64,000 bases of DNA from CAZQKW01 sp964594075 (GTDB lineage Bacteria; Desulfobacterota; WTBG01; CAIYCZ01), in NCBI GenBank assembly GCA_964594075.1, contig CAZQKW010000002.1, positions 62,001 to 126,000 of the forward strand. The letters run 5' to 3'. Numbering within the stretch: the stretch's first letter is position 1; each line of letters opens with the position of its first letter. This document shows, in pieces, positions 17,315 through 27,089 of the stretch. The position numbers were made by a program, and so were the translations under genes. Below the pieces are notes generated by a model, which saw only the letters and a program-made list of their open reading frames with translations, made no database searches and was not told where the DNA came from.

Positions 17315-18496
17315 CTATGAGACATTTAATCTGTTAGCCTTAATTCTAAAGTAAATTGATAAATAGTCAGCCGTTAACTTTTTTAGATAGGTAAATAACT
17401 CTTCTGCTTCTGCAGTTGCGTCTTCGTTCATATAGGAGATTTTCTTTACATTTCGCAGCAGCGTGGTGACCCTTTGCGCTGAATTTATTAAATCTTCTGC
17501 TTCCCATGAGGAAACAGAGCTGATGTATTGATCAAACTCCGACGTGCGAATACGCGACCAGATTGCTTCTAAAAAAACTCTTATTTTCCCCGGATCGTAA
17601 ACCTTTCGGCCAATAGGCCAGTAACACGGTAGGCGCTCAAGTGCAAGAGCAACAATTCGCGCATTGCTAATTTCGCCACGCAATTTCTCAATCTGCCTTA
17701 CATTGCACCACGCATCGGGACAGGAGTCTTGCATTAACCGGGTTGGCTGTTGCCTGTAGCTGCCAGAGCACAGTGCTTCAAATACTATCCTATTCGCTGC
17801 AGCATAATGCGGATGTTCAAAATGCGGACCAAAAAGATATAAGACTCCCTTTCCCATACGCTTGCGCGCTATTGCCACGTTGCCGATAAGGGTCTTGACT
17901 GCAAGCGTTTTATCAACCAGAAATTCTGTCTCTCGAGTAAAACTGCTATAGACACCAAGCACCTCGATATCATCTGAAGCAGTCATTGCCGGCCCGCCAT
18001 AAAGAGGCGCTGCTATTTCATCACCTGCACAGGAAAAACCGCCAACTACCCTCACCATCACTGCTTCTCTTACCGGATGAAATATATACTGGCAGCCGTA
18101 TTGAGTACAATATTTTTCCGCCATTTTCCGGGGAGCCGGCACGTTACTGGTGAGATTTGTTATACGCGATGTGACAAAATTGAAAAGGTTCAACGGCGCG
18201 CGAGATGACTTGAGTGGTAAATAGGCTCCCGCACATGAACCTATATAGACACCGCCTGATGCTATAAAATTTCTAAGATGCTGCGCCCCCTCTTGTCCAA
18301 GTCCTTCAGCTATGGCAAATGTATCGCCGCCTGATACCAACAGCGCATCAACTTGATCCAGACCTTTTTGGGCTATATAGGAAGTATCAACAAATTTGAC
18401 AGAATAAATGCTGTTACGTTCAAATATATCCGCAAACCAAGTCCAGGAATGTGAAGCACCGGAACCAACATACACACCTATTTCAGGCCATATCAT
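17315..18496 (-). CDS. BPL_N domain (glutamine amidotransferase-like) protein
   Basis: A 393-residue protein. Residues 1-250 look like the class I amidotransferase-like domain found at the N-terminus of eukaryotic biotin-protein ligases: an EIGVYVGSGAS opening, ALLVSGGDTF, and a nucleophile elbow GSCAGAYL with Cys88. A motif YLFGPHFEHP near residue 238 could supply a His. The C-terminal ~140 residues look helical and match nothing I recognise. Stand-alone BPL_N proteins have no settled function. It lies between the flavoprotein at 18629 and the cytochrome b gene at 16464. Confidence 0.72.
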   Translation of the reverse strand: MIWPEIGVYVGSGASHSWTWFADIFERNSIYSVKFVDTSYIAQKGLDQVDALLVSGGDTFAIAEGLGQEGAQHLRNFIASGGVYIGSCAGAYLPLKSSRAPLNLFNFVTSRITNLTSNVPAPRKMAEKYCTQYGCQYIFHPVREAVMVRVVGGFSCAGDEIAAPLYGGPAMTASDDIEVLGVYSSFTRETEFLVDKTLAVKTLIGNVAIARKRMGKGVLYLFGPHFEHPHYAAANRIVFEALCSGSYRQQPTRLMQDSCPDAWCNVRQIEKLRGEISNARIVALALERLPCYWPIGRKVYDPGKIRVFLEAIWSRIRTSEFDQYISSVSSWEAEDLINSAQRVTTLLRNVKKISYMNEDATAEAEELFTYLKKLTADYLSIYFRIKANRLNVS

Positions 18497-18628
18497 ACAA
18501 CCGTAAAATTCATTGATAATTTATGAGTATACTCATTATATTTATTGATAACATATCCACTAGTTAGGCTCAAGCAAAAAATCCGGTGCTGTATCGTTAC
18601 CAGTGATTATTTTGCGTGCAGCATAGCG

Positions 18629-19981
18629 TTAGCCTTTTTCTTTTAAGGTCTTTGCCAGAATCTCTGAGGGAAAGGCAAAGAGCCTCGGAATTAATTCCTG
18701 CACAATGTCCGGCCGTTCAGCCATTACCTGGGGCATAATTTTTTGCATGGCAGCACCGATGAGCCGGACGGCGGTATACGGATTGAAAGTGGGCGGGAAT
18801 GGATCTTTGAGAAGCCCGAAAATATAATCAATAATGTCCTGACGCGGAAACATATACGCAACGCCAAAAACTTCCAGATACCCTTGATAATCATATTGTT
18901 TAATATACGTATTTAGCCACCAGTCGCAATATTCATCTATCGCGCGCTGAGCAACGCCAAGCTGATACTCTTTAAGCGCTGCTGCGACTGCAAGACCGCC
19001 CTTCCATCCGGTAATCATCGCACCCAGGCATTCCAGTTCTTGGCAGGAAGCAGCATCACCCAGCACCAGAACATTGTTTTTAAACGGCTTTATTATGGGC
19101 GAATAAATATGCTCAATTGCGGCAAATTCCCGTGTCTTCTTCGCCTTCTTAAAACTGATGGCAAACCGGGAATCAGTCATCAACTTCTCTGCGGCGACAT
19201 TTAAATCAAGGGAGCTTTCAAAAGTCAAAAACAACGCATTCCATTCATCTCCTTCTGGCCGGGGCAGACAGAATATGTACACCGGCATCTCATCAACGAA
19301 GCCGACTCCGGTCAAGATCACATCATCCCGCGTTTTTCGCGGATCAAATCCCTTTACAAAAAAGGACTTTACATAAATATTTGCAATGTGCTTTCGGTCG
19401 TGGTTAAAACCAAGCTTCTGAACAACACGCGAGTTGGTCCCATCAGCCGCGATCACAAATGAGCTGTGAATCTGTTTTCCTCCGGCAATGGTAATTACTT
19501 CCGGACCAGCCCAGGTGATGTCAGTGAATTCAGTATTTTCACATATATCAACGCCATATTTCTGGGTCTCTTTGAGCAAATCTGCCAGTAACATTTCCTT
19601 ATCATACACCAGTGCTATCGGCGCTTTAACCATGCCAGGTAGAGGTGGCGCATATCCTTCAGGGTAGCCAAAATGAATATTATTCATGAGCGGTGACACA
19701 AGATACCAGTCATAAAGATTTTTAATGGGACCGCTGTAGGGGAAGCTGAGCCCTACATTGGGAAAGCAAAATCTTCTGTCGCGTTCATTATAATGGAAAA
19801 GATTTCCAAAAAAATACTCATTGGGCGGTAATAACGATTGACCGCATGTTCGCCCTATGACCGACACTTTTTCCTTTCTTTCCAGCACCGCAACACTGAA
19901 TCCATTTTCTGCAACAGCCCGTGCAGCTAACAATCCTGCAGGTCCGGCACCTACAACCACGACATCATAACGTTCTTTCAT
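18629..19981 (-). CDS. GGR-type FAD-dependent oxidoreductase, paralog A
   Basis: About 450 residues from the ATG at 19981, chosen because AAGGAG lies eight bases upstream. The N-terminal FAD-binding motif VVVGAGPAGLLAA is within the first 20 residues. The second FAD-contacting motifs are AADGTNSRVVQKLG and VLGDAASCQELECLGAMITGWKGG. It belongs to the geranylgeranyl reductase/FixC/PHBH-like flavoprotein superfamily. All five paralogs in this window share a C-terminal region with FPPTFNPYT-like and ERPDIV-like motifs. Substrate unknown; reduction of a conjugated double bond or electron transfer would fit. Divergently transcribed from the UbiD gene. Confidence 0.85.
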   Translation of the reverse strand: MKERYDVVVVGAGPAGLLAARAVAENGFSVAVLERKEKVSVIGRTCGQSLLPPNEYFFGNLFHYNERDRRFCFPNVGLSFPYSGPIKNLYDWYLVSPLMNNIHFGYPEGYAPPLPGMVKAPIALVYDKEMLLADLLKETQKYGVDICENTEFTDITWAGPEVITIAGGKQIHSSFVIAADGTNSRVVQKLGFNHDRKHIANIYVKSFFVKGFDPRKTRDDVILTGVGFVDEMPVYIFCLPRPEGDEWNALFLTFESSLDLNVAAEKLMTDSRFAISFKKAKKTREFAAIEHIYSPIIKPFKNNVLVLGDAASCQELECLGAMITGWKGGLAVAAALKEYQLGVAQRAIDEYCDWWLNTYIKQYDYQGYLEVFGVAYMFPRQDIIDYIFGLLKDPFPPTFNPYTAVRLIGAAMQKIMPQVMAERPDIVQELIPRLFAFPSEILAKTLKEKG

Positions 19982-20280
19982 AAATGAATCTCCTTCCTCT
20001 GTCCTCAATATTGACGGCAATGATTAGCAACTGAGATTACATGCGATTCCTCTGGGAAACGCTTGGTCTTCATATTCATTTACGTTTTTTTTTAAAACAT
20101 TTTTACCGCACCCATTGCTCTTTTTTGCATAGGTTGCACATCAGGCTTTTGATTCCGTGACGTTATCCATATTGCATTCTCAATGGCGCTATTGTATGCT
20201 GATTAACAAGGTTTTGACAAGACATTTGATAGCAACAGGGGTCAAGAATTTTTTTCCAATACGACAACATGGGGAAATAT

Positions 20281-21654
20281 ATGCAAAGCACACTCAGGAC
20301 CTTCCTTAAAGAAATCAATGAACATATTCTCCACATCACAAAACCGGTTGATCCGCTGACTCAAGTAGGCGATTTATGCTCCCAGATCAAACAGCCTGTA
20401 ATGTTTGAAAATATCCAACGCTATCCCGGGTGGAAAATTTGTGATTTGTTAGTATGCGACCGGCATAGACAGGCTATTGCCTTAAAAACAACCCCAGGCA
20501 ATGTTGTTGCCCATCTTGCAAAAATGATAAACAAGGGTCCGGGAAAAACCAGATTAGTTAAAACAGGGCCAGTTAAAGCAAAAAAGCTGAGCGGTAAACA
20601 GGCTCTTTTCACAAAAATTCCCATTTGCATCCACAGCCCGTATGATGGCGGTCCGTATATCGGCTCTGGTATGTGTGTGGTAAGAGATCCGGACACCGGC
20701 CACCAGAATGTAGCAATACATAGAATTCATATTAAAGGGCCATCGCACGCTGCGGTGTCATTATTCTCGCCGCATAGTAAAGCAATACTGCAGAAGTACG
20801 CTGAAAGAAAGCAATCAGCCCCAATGGCAGTGGTGATCGGGCATCATCCATGTTTTGAAATTGCCACGAACTATTTTGGACCGCACGACACCTGGCATGA
20901 GCACGAGCTTGCCGCAACACTGCTTGATGAGACGATTGAAATGGTGCGCTGCGAACATTCTGATATTGTCGTTCCAGCACACGCAGAAATAATACTTGAG
21001 TGTGAAATTAAGCCTGGTGCTACTGAAATGGAAGGTCCATTTGCTGAGTTTCACAACTATTATGCATCAGAGCCGTCCCCAAAGCCGCGGCTTGACCTTA
21101 AATCAATTACCATGCGCCAAGATGCCATTTACCGCCATCTCAACGCAACACCTTACACCGACCACCAACCGCTGGCAGTCCTGCCCAGCGAGGCACGCCT
21201 GTTTGATCAGCTCACGCGCAGAGGTTATCAAATTAACGACGTGTTTATTCCTCCCTGGGGCGGTCTTTTTGTAACAATCATTCAAATGAAGGCACTTGTT
21301 GAGGAGCAGGTTCGCGAAGCCCTCTTGACGACCCTGTTTAGCCCGGCACTGTTATTTACCAAAATTGCAATAGCAGTTGATGATGATATTGATATTTATG
21401 ATGCGCAAGACATTATCTATGCGTTGGGGACCAGGGTAAATCCAGTGAAAGATATAATGCAGATACATAGTACTCAGGGCATCCCGTATGATCTTTCACT
21501 TCCATTGATACCGGAAGCGCCACCGTTGCGAACCGGGGGAAAACTTGCCGTAGATGCCACCAAGCCGCCATTAGCTAAAAAAGAATTACGCGAAAAATTA
21601 AAGCGACCAAATAAGCAGGGGTGGGGAAAGGCCAGGCTAAAGGATTTTATTTAA
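20281..21654 (+). CDS. UbiD family decarboxylase
   Basis: About 457 residues from the ATG at 20281, preferred because GGGGA lies just upstream; an ATG at 20269 is in frame but lacks a site. The UbiD fold is indicated by GMCVVRDPDTGHQNVAIHRIHIKG (prenyl-FMN region) and the ECEIKPGATEMEGPFAEFHNYYA block with the catalytic Glu pair. Family members use prenylated FMN to (de)carboxylate aromatic or alpha,beta-unsaturated acids. It is the only plus-strand gene between 9.4 and 33 kb. No UbiX gene is visible in the window. Confidence 0.9.
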   Translation: MQSTLRTFLKEINEHILHITKPVDPLTQVGDLCSQIKQPVMFENIQRYPGWKICDLLVCDRHRQAIALKTTPGNVVAHLAKMINKGPGKTRLVKTGPVKAKKLSGKQALFTKIPICIHSPYDGGPYIGSGMCVVRDPDTGHQNVAIHRIHIKGPSHAAVSLFSPHSKAILQKYAERKQSAPMAVVIGHHPCFEIATNYFGPHDTWHEHELAATLLDETIEMVRCEHSDIVVPAHAEIILECEIKPGATEMEGPFAEFHNYYASEPSPKPRLDLKSITMRQDAIYRHLNATPYTDHQPLAVLPSEARLFDQLTRRGYQINDVFIPPWGGLFVTIIQMKALVEEQVREALLTTLFSPALLFTKIAIAVDDDIDIYDAQDIIYALGTRVNPVKDIMQIHSTQGIPYDLSLPLIPEAPPLRTGGKLAVDATKPPLAKKELREKLKRPNKQGWGKARLKDFI

Positions 21655-21721
21655 CTGGCAGATGACGGAATACTGAGTGCAACATAATTGGTAAAAATGT
21701 GCATGAACCGCCTTTTACTCC

Positions 21722-23446
21722 TTATTTTTTTTTCACATCAACCGGTGCCATACCACACATCTGCCGTAATCCATTAATCGCATCTGCAATTTGCTGAGGC
21801 ATATTTTCAAGCTCTTCTTGGGTAAAAACCGAACGCCCAGGCGCACAGACGCCATTCGGGTCAAGCACCTTTCTAAATTTTCTCAGCAAAAGATGAACGT
21901 TGGGACCCATTTCGGGGAAAAATGAGGTAAGCGGTTCCAGCGAGGCGCCAAATCCGGTAACTCCCGGACCAATCTTTTGGGCGAAGGTCTGCCCATGGCT
22001 AAACATCATGAGTTGCTGGGCCTTCTGCAATAATTGAGGATTCATGCCGTCAGGATACACATCGGCTTCGGTAAAGAAATTTCTCCCAACCGGGTCAGAG
22101 GCATACATAAAGGGCGTATTGTCAACACCCCCGCGATCAGTTACATAGGTTTCCCCAATAGCATTTATTGCTGCAGTCCAGATATTTTGTGCGTCTTTAC
22201 CGATCTCGGCTACCCCGCTGCAAAACCACGTATCAAGATAAAAATGCCGCGACATCCGATAACCGCATACATGTCTGATGCAATCAAGATTCCAGGGGCT
22301 GAGCGCTTCCAGTACTTCTGATTTATAATCAGCGCAGAGCAGCGTGCCTCCATATTGTTGGGCAATGTCGCGTATGACTTTCTCCTCGTAATCAAGTTGT
22401 TTGTCAGAAGTAATACCCATACTGATTATATAAAGATTGTATGGCGGGAAAAATTTATCGGCAACCCACTTAAGCGTCTGTTCTTGTGTTGCAGAACAAT
22501 AATACACATTGTAAATACCGGTAGCATTTAACCCAATGCCAATTCCGGCATGGGAGACTTCGCGCAACGCCGCTATTTGATGATCAATGTCAGGAAATTC
22601 GACCCAGTGGAGGCGGTGGTTTTCAGGCGGTGGTGCATGGTCAAACCGATCATCGCGGTAATTGCGAATGCATGGCCTTCCTGCTTCAGGTTCTGGAAGG
22701 GCCGCACCACCAGGCCAAGGATACAGCTTAATGGAAACTTCGGCCAGAATACCATTACTGCCGGCACTGCCGCGAAAAAGGCTGAAAAGGTCTGGACCCG
22801 GCGCATATTCCCAGAAATCATCCATACCCTCATTCGCATGCGAGCCGGTTTTTAGTATCTCGCCGTCAGGAAGCACCACGGTAAAACCAACTATGTTTTT
22901 ATCTAAAGTTCCATATTTTTTGCTGGTCTGCCAGATACCCGCAAGAACCGCCTGGGAGGCTATTTTACACAGAGAGGTCGCCAGTGGCGTCCCCCCATTC
23001 CATAATCCTCGCTTCATGGCTTCAGCTTGCACCTGGCCATAATCTGTATAGGGCTGCACCCGCATGGTCATTGCCTCTTCGTCTATGGCAAGAATTTTGT
23101 CCATCCGACTGAAATGAATGCAGATCGTTGGATCCTGCGTCGTGGGCATATTTGCAATGCCGAGCTGGCCATTTGTCATGGGAATGAAAGGTATCTTGAA
23201 GGTATTGGCAACCTTCACGATACGTTGTATTTCTGCTGTTGTTGCAGGCAATACGATACAGGCAGGTATGTTTGAAGGATCTTTTGCGTGCTTCTTTAAA
23301 AATCCAGTAATGTCTATACCGAAGCGGCTATATGTTTCAATAATAGCGCGATCAGCCGATATATTTTCCTTTCCGACAATGGCTTCAAGACTTTGATATA
23401 CGTCCTGAGGAATTTTATTGGGAACAACACGCTGGTTCTGCATCAT
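21722..23446 (-). CDS. FAD-binding oxidase (VAO/4-cresol dehydrogenase/GlcD-like), long form
   Basis: A 574-residue flavoprotein. The FAD_binding_4 (PCMH-type) domain spans about 50-240, with IVLPATTAEIQRIVKVANTF and SNGILAEVSIKLYPWPGG. The C-terminal FAD-oxidase domain ends FRKVLDPNGVCAPGRSVF, as in vanillyl-alcohol oxidase and 4-cresol dehydrogenase. These enzymes oxidise phenolic side chains or 2-hydroxy acids. A cytochrome c partner gene, needed by true 4-cresol dehydrogenase, is not present; electrons might pass to the HdrD-like protein. It lies 66 bp after a second FAD oxidase. Confidence 0.86.
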   Translation of the reverse strand: MMQNQRVVPNKIPQDVYQSLEAIVGKENISADRAIIETYSRFGIDITGFLKKHAKDPSNIPACIVLPATTAEIQRIVKVANTFKIPFIPMTNGQLGIANMPTTQDPTICIHFSRMDKILAIDEEAMTMRVQPYTDYGQVQAEAMKRGLWNGGTPLATSLCKIASQAVLAGIWQTSKKYGTLDKNIVGFTVVLPDGEILKTGSHANEGMDDFWEYAPGPDLFSLFRGSAGSNGILAEVSIKLYPWPGGAALPEPEAGRPCIRNYRDDRFDHAPPPENHRLHWVEFPDIDHQIAALREVSHAGIGIGLNATGIYNVYYCSATQEQTLKWVADKFFPPYNLYIISMGITSDKQLDYEEKVIRDIAQQYGGTLLCADYKSEVLEALSPWNLDCIRHVCGYRMSRHFYLDTWFCSGVAEIGKDAQNIWTAAINAIGETYVTDRGGVDNTPFMYASDPVGRNFFTEADVYPDGMNPQLLQKAQQLMMFSHGQTFAQKIGPGVTGFGASLEPLTSFFPEMGPNVHLLLRKFRKVLDPNGVCAPGRSVFTQEELENMPQQIADAINGLRQMCGMAPVDVKKK

Positions 23447-23512
23447 GATTATTACCCAAAAAAGGCATTAGTACCATGGTGAATACCGACGGCGATCAGC
23501 TACAGGGTTATA

Positions 23513-24979
23513 TTAAAAACACAACTTTCCCGGATTCATAATGCCGTTAGGGTCTATTTCATTTTTTATCTGCTTAAGTTTCTGTGCATACTGCGGCATA
23601 CGGGCATACACTAATTCTGCCCACTGCCCGTAGGGCCGGTCAAAAAGGACATTATTTTCTATGAGAATTTTGCTTGCGGCATGCCAGGCGTTATTCACCC
23701 GTTCTCTATCAACGGAACCATTACTTTCACTGTGCAAATCAAATTCACAATGAACAGCCCTCCCCCGTTCTAAAACAACAAAATAGCCCCCGACGTCGCG
23801 ATATGGGTAATTGTATTCCCGCGTAGTCGCACATATTAGATCCTCAATGTCCGGAAGTTTTCTTAACGGCGCCTTAAATGAAAGGTCATGCACGCTGCCC
23901 TTAAAATTGAACTTTTTTAACACGCTCCATGGTCTCAGGCATTCTCTGGTAAATATATCATTAAGATCATAATGTTGCGGCATATGCGAATCAATGGTTA
24001 TGTCCATTTCTCGGCATATGTTTTTCAGTGCTTCTTCCTCATACGCGAATCTCTCTTCAGGATAATAGGGAGATCCGTTGATACCAATAATAACTACCCA
24101 CGCTGGTAAAGATTCCTGCAGCGACGAAAATTTGGGGGACTCCTTTTTAGGGGCAGGAAATTTATCCGGCACCTGCCATTCTTCATTAAGAATCACCGCC
24201 AGATTAAAACGATTGAGGCCAAAGCACTCCCAGCCAATTTCTTTTCTCTGAATTCTTTTAATAAACGCCGGAATTTTTTTGCTGTTTTCAAAAGAGATGA
24301 AAAAGCATTTGCGTTTACTTGACAGATATTGAACGCTGATAATCATTTTAGTAAAAATACCAAGGGTTCCCTGGGCGCCAGTCCATAAACGATACAGTGT
24401 ATTAAACCCGGGGCCGTAAAAACCGCCTGGCCTGCCGCCAAGATTCCAGCAGCCGGTTCGAAAAAGTTCGCCATCAGGCAATACCATTTCAGTATCGAGA
24501 ATGAGGGCATTGCCGTACTCAATATGCGCTCCGGCAAGCATCGTATCTCGTTCTAAATAACTGGTTAGAACTGATCGCTGCGGCGGCACGCCAAATGGCA
24601 CCATAAGGCGCAAACCGTGGGCATTAAGGGCGTTCTGCAATTCTTCATAGGTAACACCCGGCTCGACAATGACAAACCAGTCGTCCCTATTTATTTCAAA
24701 GTGTTTCATCCGAGTCATATCGATAACAATACCCCCCCGGGATGGCAACGCAGCACCGTGCAGGTTGAGACCTGAACTGTAGGGGGTAATGGGTATCTTG
24801 AGGTGATTGGCACGGATGAGCAGCTCCTGGATTTCTGCTGCGGTTTTTGGTTTGACAATAAAATCAGGTTTTATACCCTTTACAAAACTCTGGTCCTGGG
24901 CATAGCTGTCACAAATTAACGGATCGTCAATAACATATAAAGGACCCACTATTTGTTCAAGTTGCGCTTTAAGGCTCAT
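23513..24979 (-). CDS. FAD-binding oxidase (VAO/GlcD-like), short form
   Basis: A 488-residue paralog of the preceding flavoprotein. FAD_binding_4 domain: FIVKPKTAAEIQELLIRANHLKIPITPYSSGLNLHG near residues 35-75 and GAQGTLGIFTKMIISVQYL near 210. The C-terminus QIKNEIDPNGIMNPGKLCF is the standard oxidase ending. About 85 residues shorter than its neighbour, and clearly diverged, so not a recent duplicate. The two may act on different substrates or as a heteromer. It follows the AOR gene by 40 bp. Confidence 0.86.
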   Translation of the reverse strand: MSLKAQLEQIVGPLYVIDDPLICDSYAQDQSFVKGIKPDFIVKPKTAAEIQELLIRANHLKIPITPYSSGLNLHGAALPSRGGIVIDMTRMKHFEINRDDWFVIVEPGVTYEELQNALNAHGLRLMVPFGVPPQRSVLTSYLERDTMLAGAHIEYGNALILDTEMVLPDGELFRTGCWNLGGRPGGFYGPGFNTLYRLWTGAQGTLGIFTKMIISVQYLSSKRKCFFISFENSKKIPAFIKRIQRKEIGWECFGLNRFNLAVILNEEWQVPDKFPAPKKESPKFSSLQESLPAWVVIIGINGSPYYPEERFAYEEEALKNICREMDITIDSHMPQHYDLNDIFTRECLRPWSVLKKFNFKGSVHDLSFKAPLRKLPDIEDLICATTREYNYPYRDVGGYFVVLERGRAVHCEFDLHSESNGSVDRERVNNAWHAASKILIENNVLFDRPYGQWAELVYARMPQYAQKLKQIKNEIDPNGIMNPGKLCF

Positions 24980-25019
24980 TTCACGAATGCTAATTTAAGA
25001 TTTTAATGGTATGGAGAAC

Positions 25020-26894
25020 TTAGGATTCAATGTTTGTCCTGCTAAGTTCTGCGGCTTCCTGTTTAAGACCCAGTTCCTCAAGTTTTTGACTGGTCGGAAT
25101 TCCTATTTTGGTATTCCAGCCACGGGCTTGATAATAATCATCCAGCAGCACATCGTTTTCAAAAATCTGACCCTGGCTTGGGCCATTGGTTACCGTCTCC
25201 TTGATAAAACGTTCAGGCGCATAATCGTCTTTCCGGCCAAACCCCTCGCGGGTGTTAAACGCGCGCTCAATATTATATATCCGCTCTCCCGCTTGAATGA
25301 GATACCCAACATCTGAAAATTCTGAAATGCCGGTTGCTGCACCCAGCAGGAGGGCATATGTTGGCGGCACCATCCAGCCAAATGTAGCGGGAAATCCACA
25401 CACAATAAGTGAATCATAGGTCGCAGTTATATCCTGTATTGATTTAATAAGAGCCCCCTTGCCCGTCACGCTGAAACGATCAACCGGCTCGGGTAGGCCG
25501 AAAAGCTCGTGGGGACAGTAACCGGTCATATGGCTGGCGCCGATATTTGACGTGACAATGTTGAGACCATGCGCCTTTGCGCCTCTGAGCTCATAAGCTG
25601 GAATTTCCAGTCCTTTTATCTGCATGGCATATTTTACAGCTCCTGTGCCTATTTTTTCAGCAGCGCGTCGTGTTCCCAGCGCGAGTATGTTGCCAATACC
25701 TTGGCGCGTAACAATTTTCAACAATAGCCGGTATGCCGCCTGATGATTGCCCCACGTAAGATCAATGCCATCAAGGTCCTTCTGGGAAAGAATGCCCCGA
25801 TCATAGAGTTCCATAGCAAATGCGATTACACTTCCCGCTGATATGGTATCCACGCCGTAATCATCACAAATTTTATTTGCTGCGACAATAAACCCCAGGT
25901 CTGTATTACCTATATGCACACCGAAAGACCACATGGTCTCATATTCAGGCGCTACTACCGGTGCTCCCTTATATAAACCATCCTTTACTTGAAAAAAGCT
26001 GCCGCAGTGAATAAAACAACGAAAGCACCCCTCATCTTTTAAAAATATCTCCTGCAGTTTATCAGGCGTGAGACCGGAGAAATCACTCACCTGACCCAAC
26101 TGGAAATTCTTAGCTGGATGCATTCCCATTTCATGCAACAAAGCAGTAACGCCCGGCGTACCAAGATGGCTGAAATTCTCATACATAGGTGTTTTAGTGG
26201 CGTCAGAGACGATCTGTTTTGTCACGTCGTTAAGCCTATCCTTGTCGGCCACTTCCACTCTTCCCGTGCCCCTGACTGCGATGGCCTTGAGATTCTTGGA
26301 ACCCATAACAGCCCCGACACCGCCTCTGCTGGCGCTGCGACGCGCATTAAGAATAGAAGCAAACAGCGTTCCGTTTTCTCCGCTCGTTCCTATGCAGGCA
26401 ACCTGGACTTTGGCATCGCCCAGCTCCGCGCGGATGATTTCCTGAACGCGTTCCGTGTCAATATCCTTTCCCCATAGATGCGAGGCATCCCTGAATTCAA
26501 CGGCACTATCTTTTATGCAAAGGGTTAACGGCTTTTCGGCTTTACCCTCAATAATAACCATATCATAGCCGGCTGATTTCATTTCATGGCCAAAATCAGC
26601 GCCGCCGGTTGAGCGCACAATGGTTCCGGTAAGCGGCGATTTAGTAACCACCATCCAGCGCGAACTTGCCTGGGAAAGTGTGCTGCATAACGGACCAGTA
26701 AGAAATAACAATTTATTGTGTTCACCCAGCGGGTCAATGCCTGCAGGCACTTCATCAAAAAGATATTTGGCTCCTAACCCCCTACCGCCAATAAATGATT
26801 TTGCGGCGTCTTCTCGCAACGGTTCTATAGATACACGTTTATTTGATAAATTAACTCGAAGAATATTCCCAGTATATCCCTTTAACAAAGCCAT
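25020..26894 (-). CDS. tungsten-type aldehyde:ferredoxin oxidoreductase
   Basis: About 624 residues from the ATG at 26894, with AGAGGTGAAT upstream; an in-frame GTG at 26900 is less likely. Family features are FIGGRGLGAKYLFDEV near the N-terminus, SRWMVVTKSPLTG and TGGADFGHEMKSAGYD (molybdopterin contact regions), and the 4Fe-4S ligands Cys290-x2-Cys293-x3-Cys297 with a further Cys near residue 495. AORs interconvert aldehydes and carboxylates with ferredoxin and contain W-bis-pterin. In anaerobic aromatic degraders they oxidise aromatic aldehydes. No moa/moe genes are in the window. The partner ferredoxin may be the gene at 29277. Confidence 0.92.
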   Translation of the reverse strand: MALLKGYTGNILRVNLSNKRVSIEPLREDAAKSFIGGRGLGAKYLFDEVPAGIDPLGEHNKLLFLTGPLCSTLSQASSRWMVVTKSPLTGTIVRSTGGADFGHEMKSAGYDMVIIEGKAEKPLTLCIKDSAVEFRDASHLWGKDIDTERVQEIIRAELGDAKVQVACIGTSGENGTLFASILNARRSASRGGVGAVMGSKNLKAIAVRGTGRVEVADKDRLNDVTKQIVSDATKTPMYENFSHLGTPGVTALLHEMGMHPAKNFQLGQVSDFSGLTPDKLQEIFLKDEGCFRCFIHCGSFFQVKDGLYKGAPVVAPEYETMWSFGVHIGNTDLGFIVAANKICDDYGVDTISAGSVIAFAMELYDRGILSQKDLDGIDLTWGNHQAAYRLLLKIVTRQGIGNILALGTRRAAEKIGTGAVKYAMQIKGLEIPAYELRGAKAHGLNIVTSNIGASHMTGYCPHELFGLPEPVDRFSVTGKGALIKSIQDITATYDSLIVCGFPATFGWMVPPTYALLLGAATGISEFSDVGYLIQAGERIYNIERAFNTREGFGRKDDYAPERFIKETVTNGPSQGQIFENDVLLDDYYQARGWNTKIGIPTSQKLEELGLKQEAAELSRTNIES

Positions 26895-26969
26895 ATTCAC
26901 CTCTTGCTGTAATGTTGCCCACTATTCACATTTAACCTGCGGATATTGTAGGTATCCCCCTGAGGAATG

Positions 26970-26999
26970 AGGGGATGATTGACCACCATCCCCTTTTTC
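26970..26999 (+). terminator. terminator-like hairpin reading on the plus strand
   Basis: AGGGGATG (26970-26977) pairs with CATCCCCT (26987-26994) around a nine-base loop and is followed by TTTT. The U-tract lies on the plus strand, although both flanking genes are on the minus strand, so it would not end the SDR transcript in the normal way. It may terminate antisense transcription or be a remnant. Confidence 0.35.
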
Positions 27000-27089
27000 C
27001 TCATTACCCGCTCCCCTGGGTCAATATTATCATGTCTGCATTTATTGACAGCACTCCGCTAATGCGGTAAAGCCCCATACCCTATCATT

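Noticed and set aside
21722..24979. Firm annotation of the two FAD oxidases as 4-cresol dehydrogenase
   Set aside because: The fold and C-terminal motifs also fit glycolate/D-lactate type oxidases, and the cytochrome c subunit is missing.
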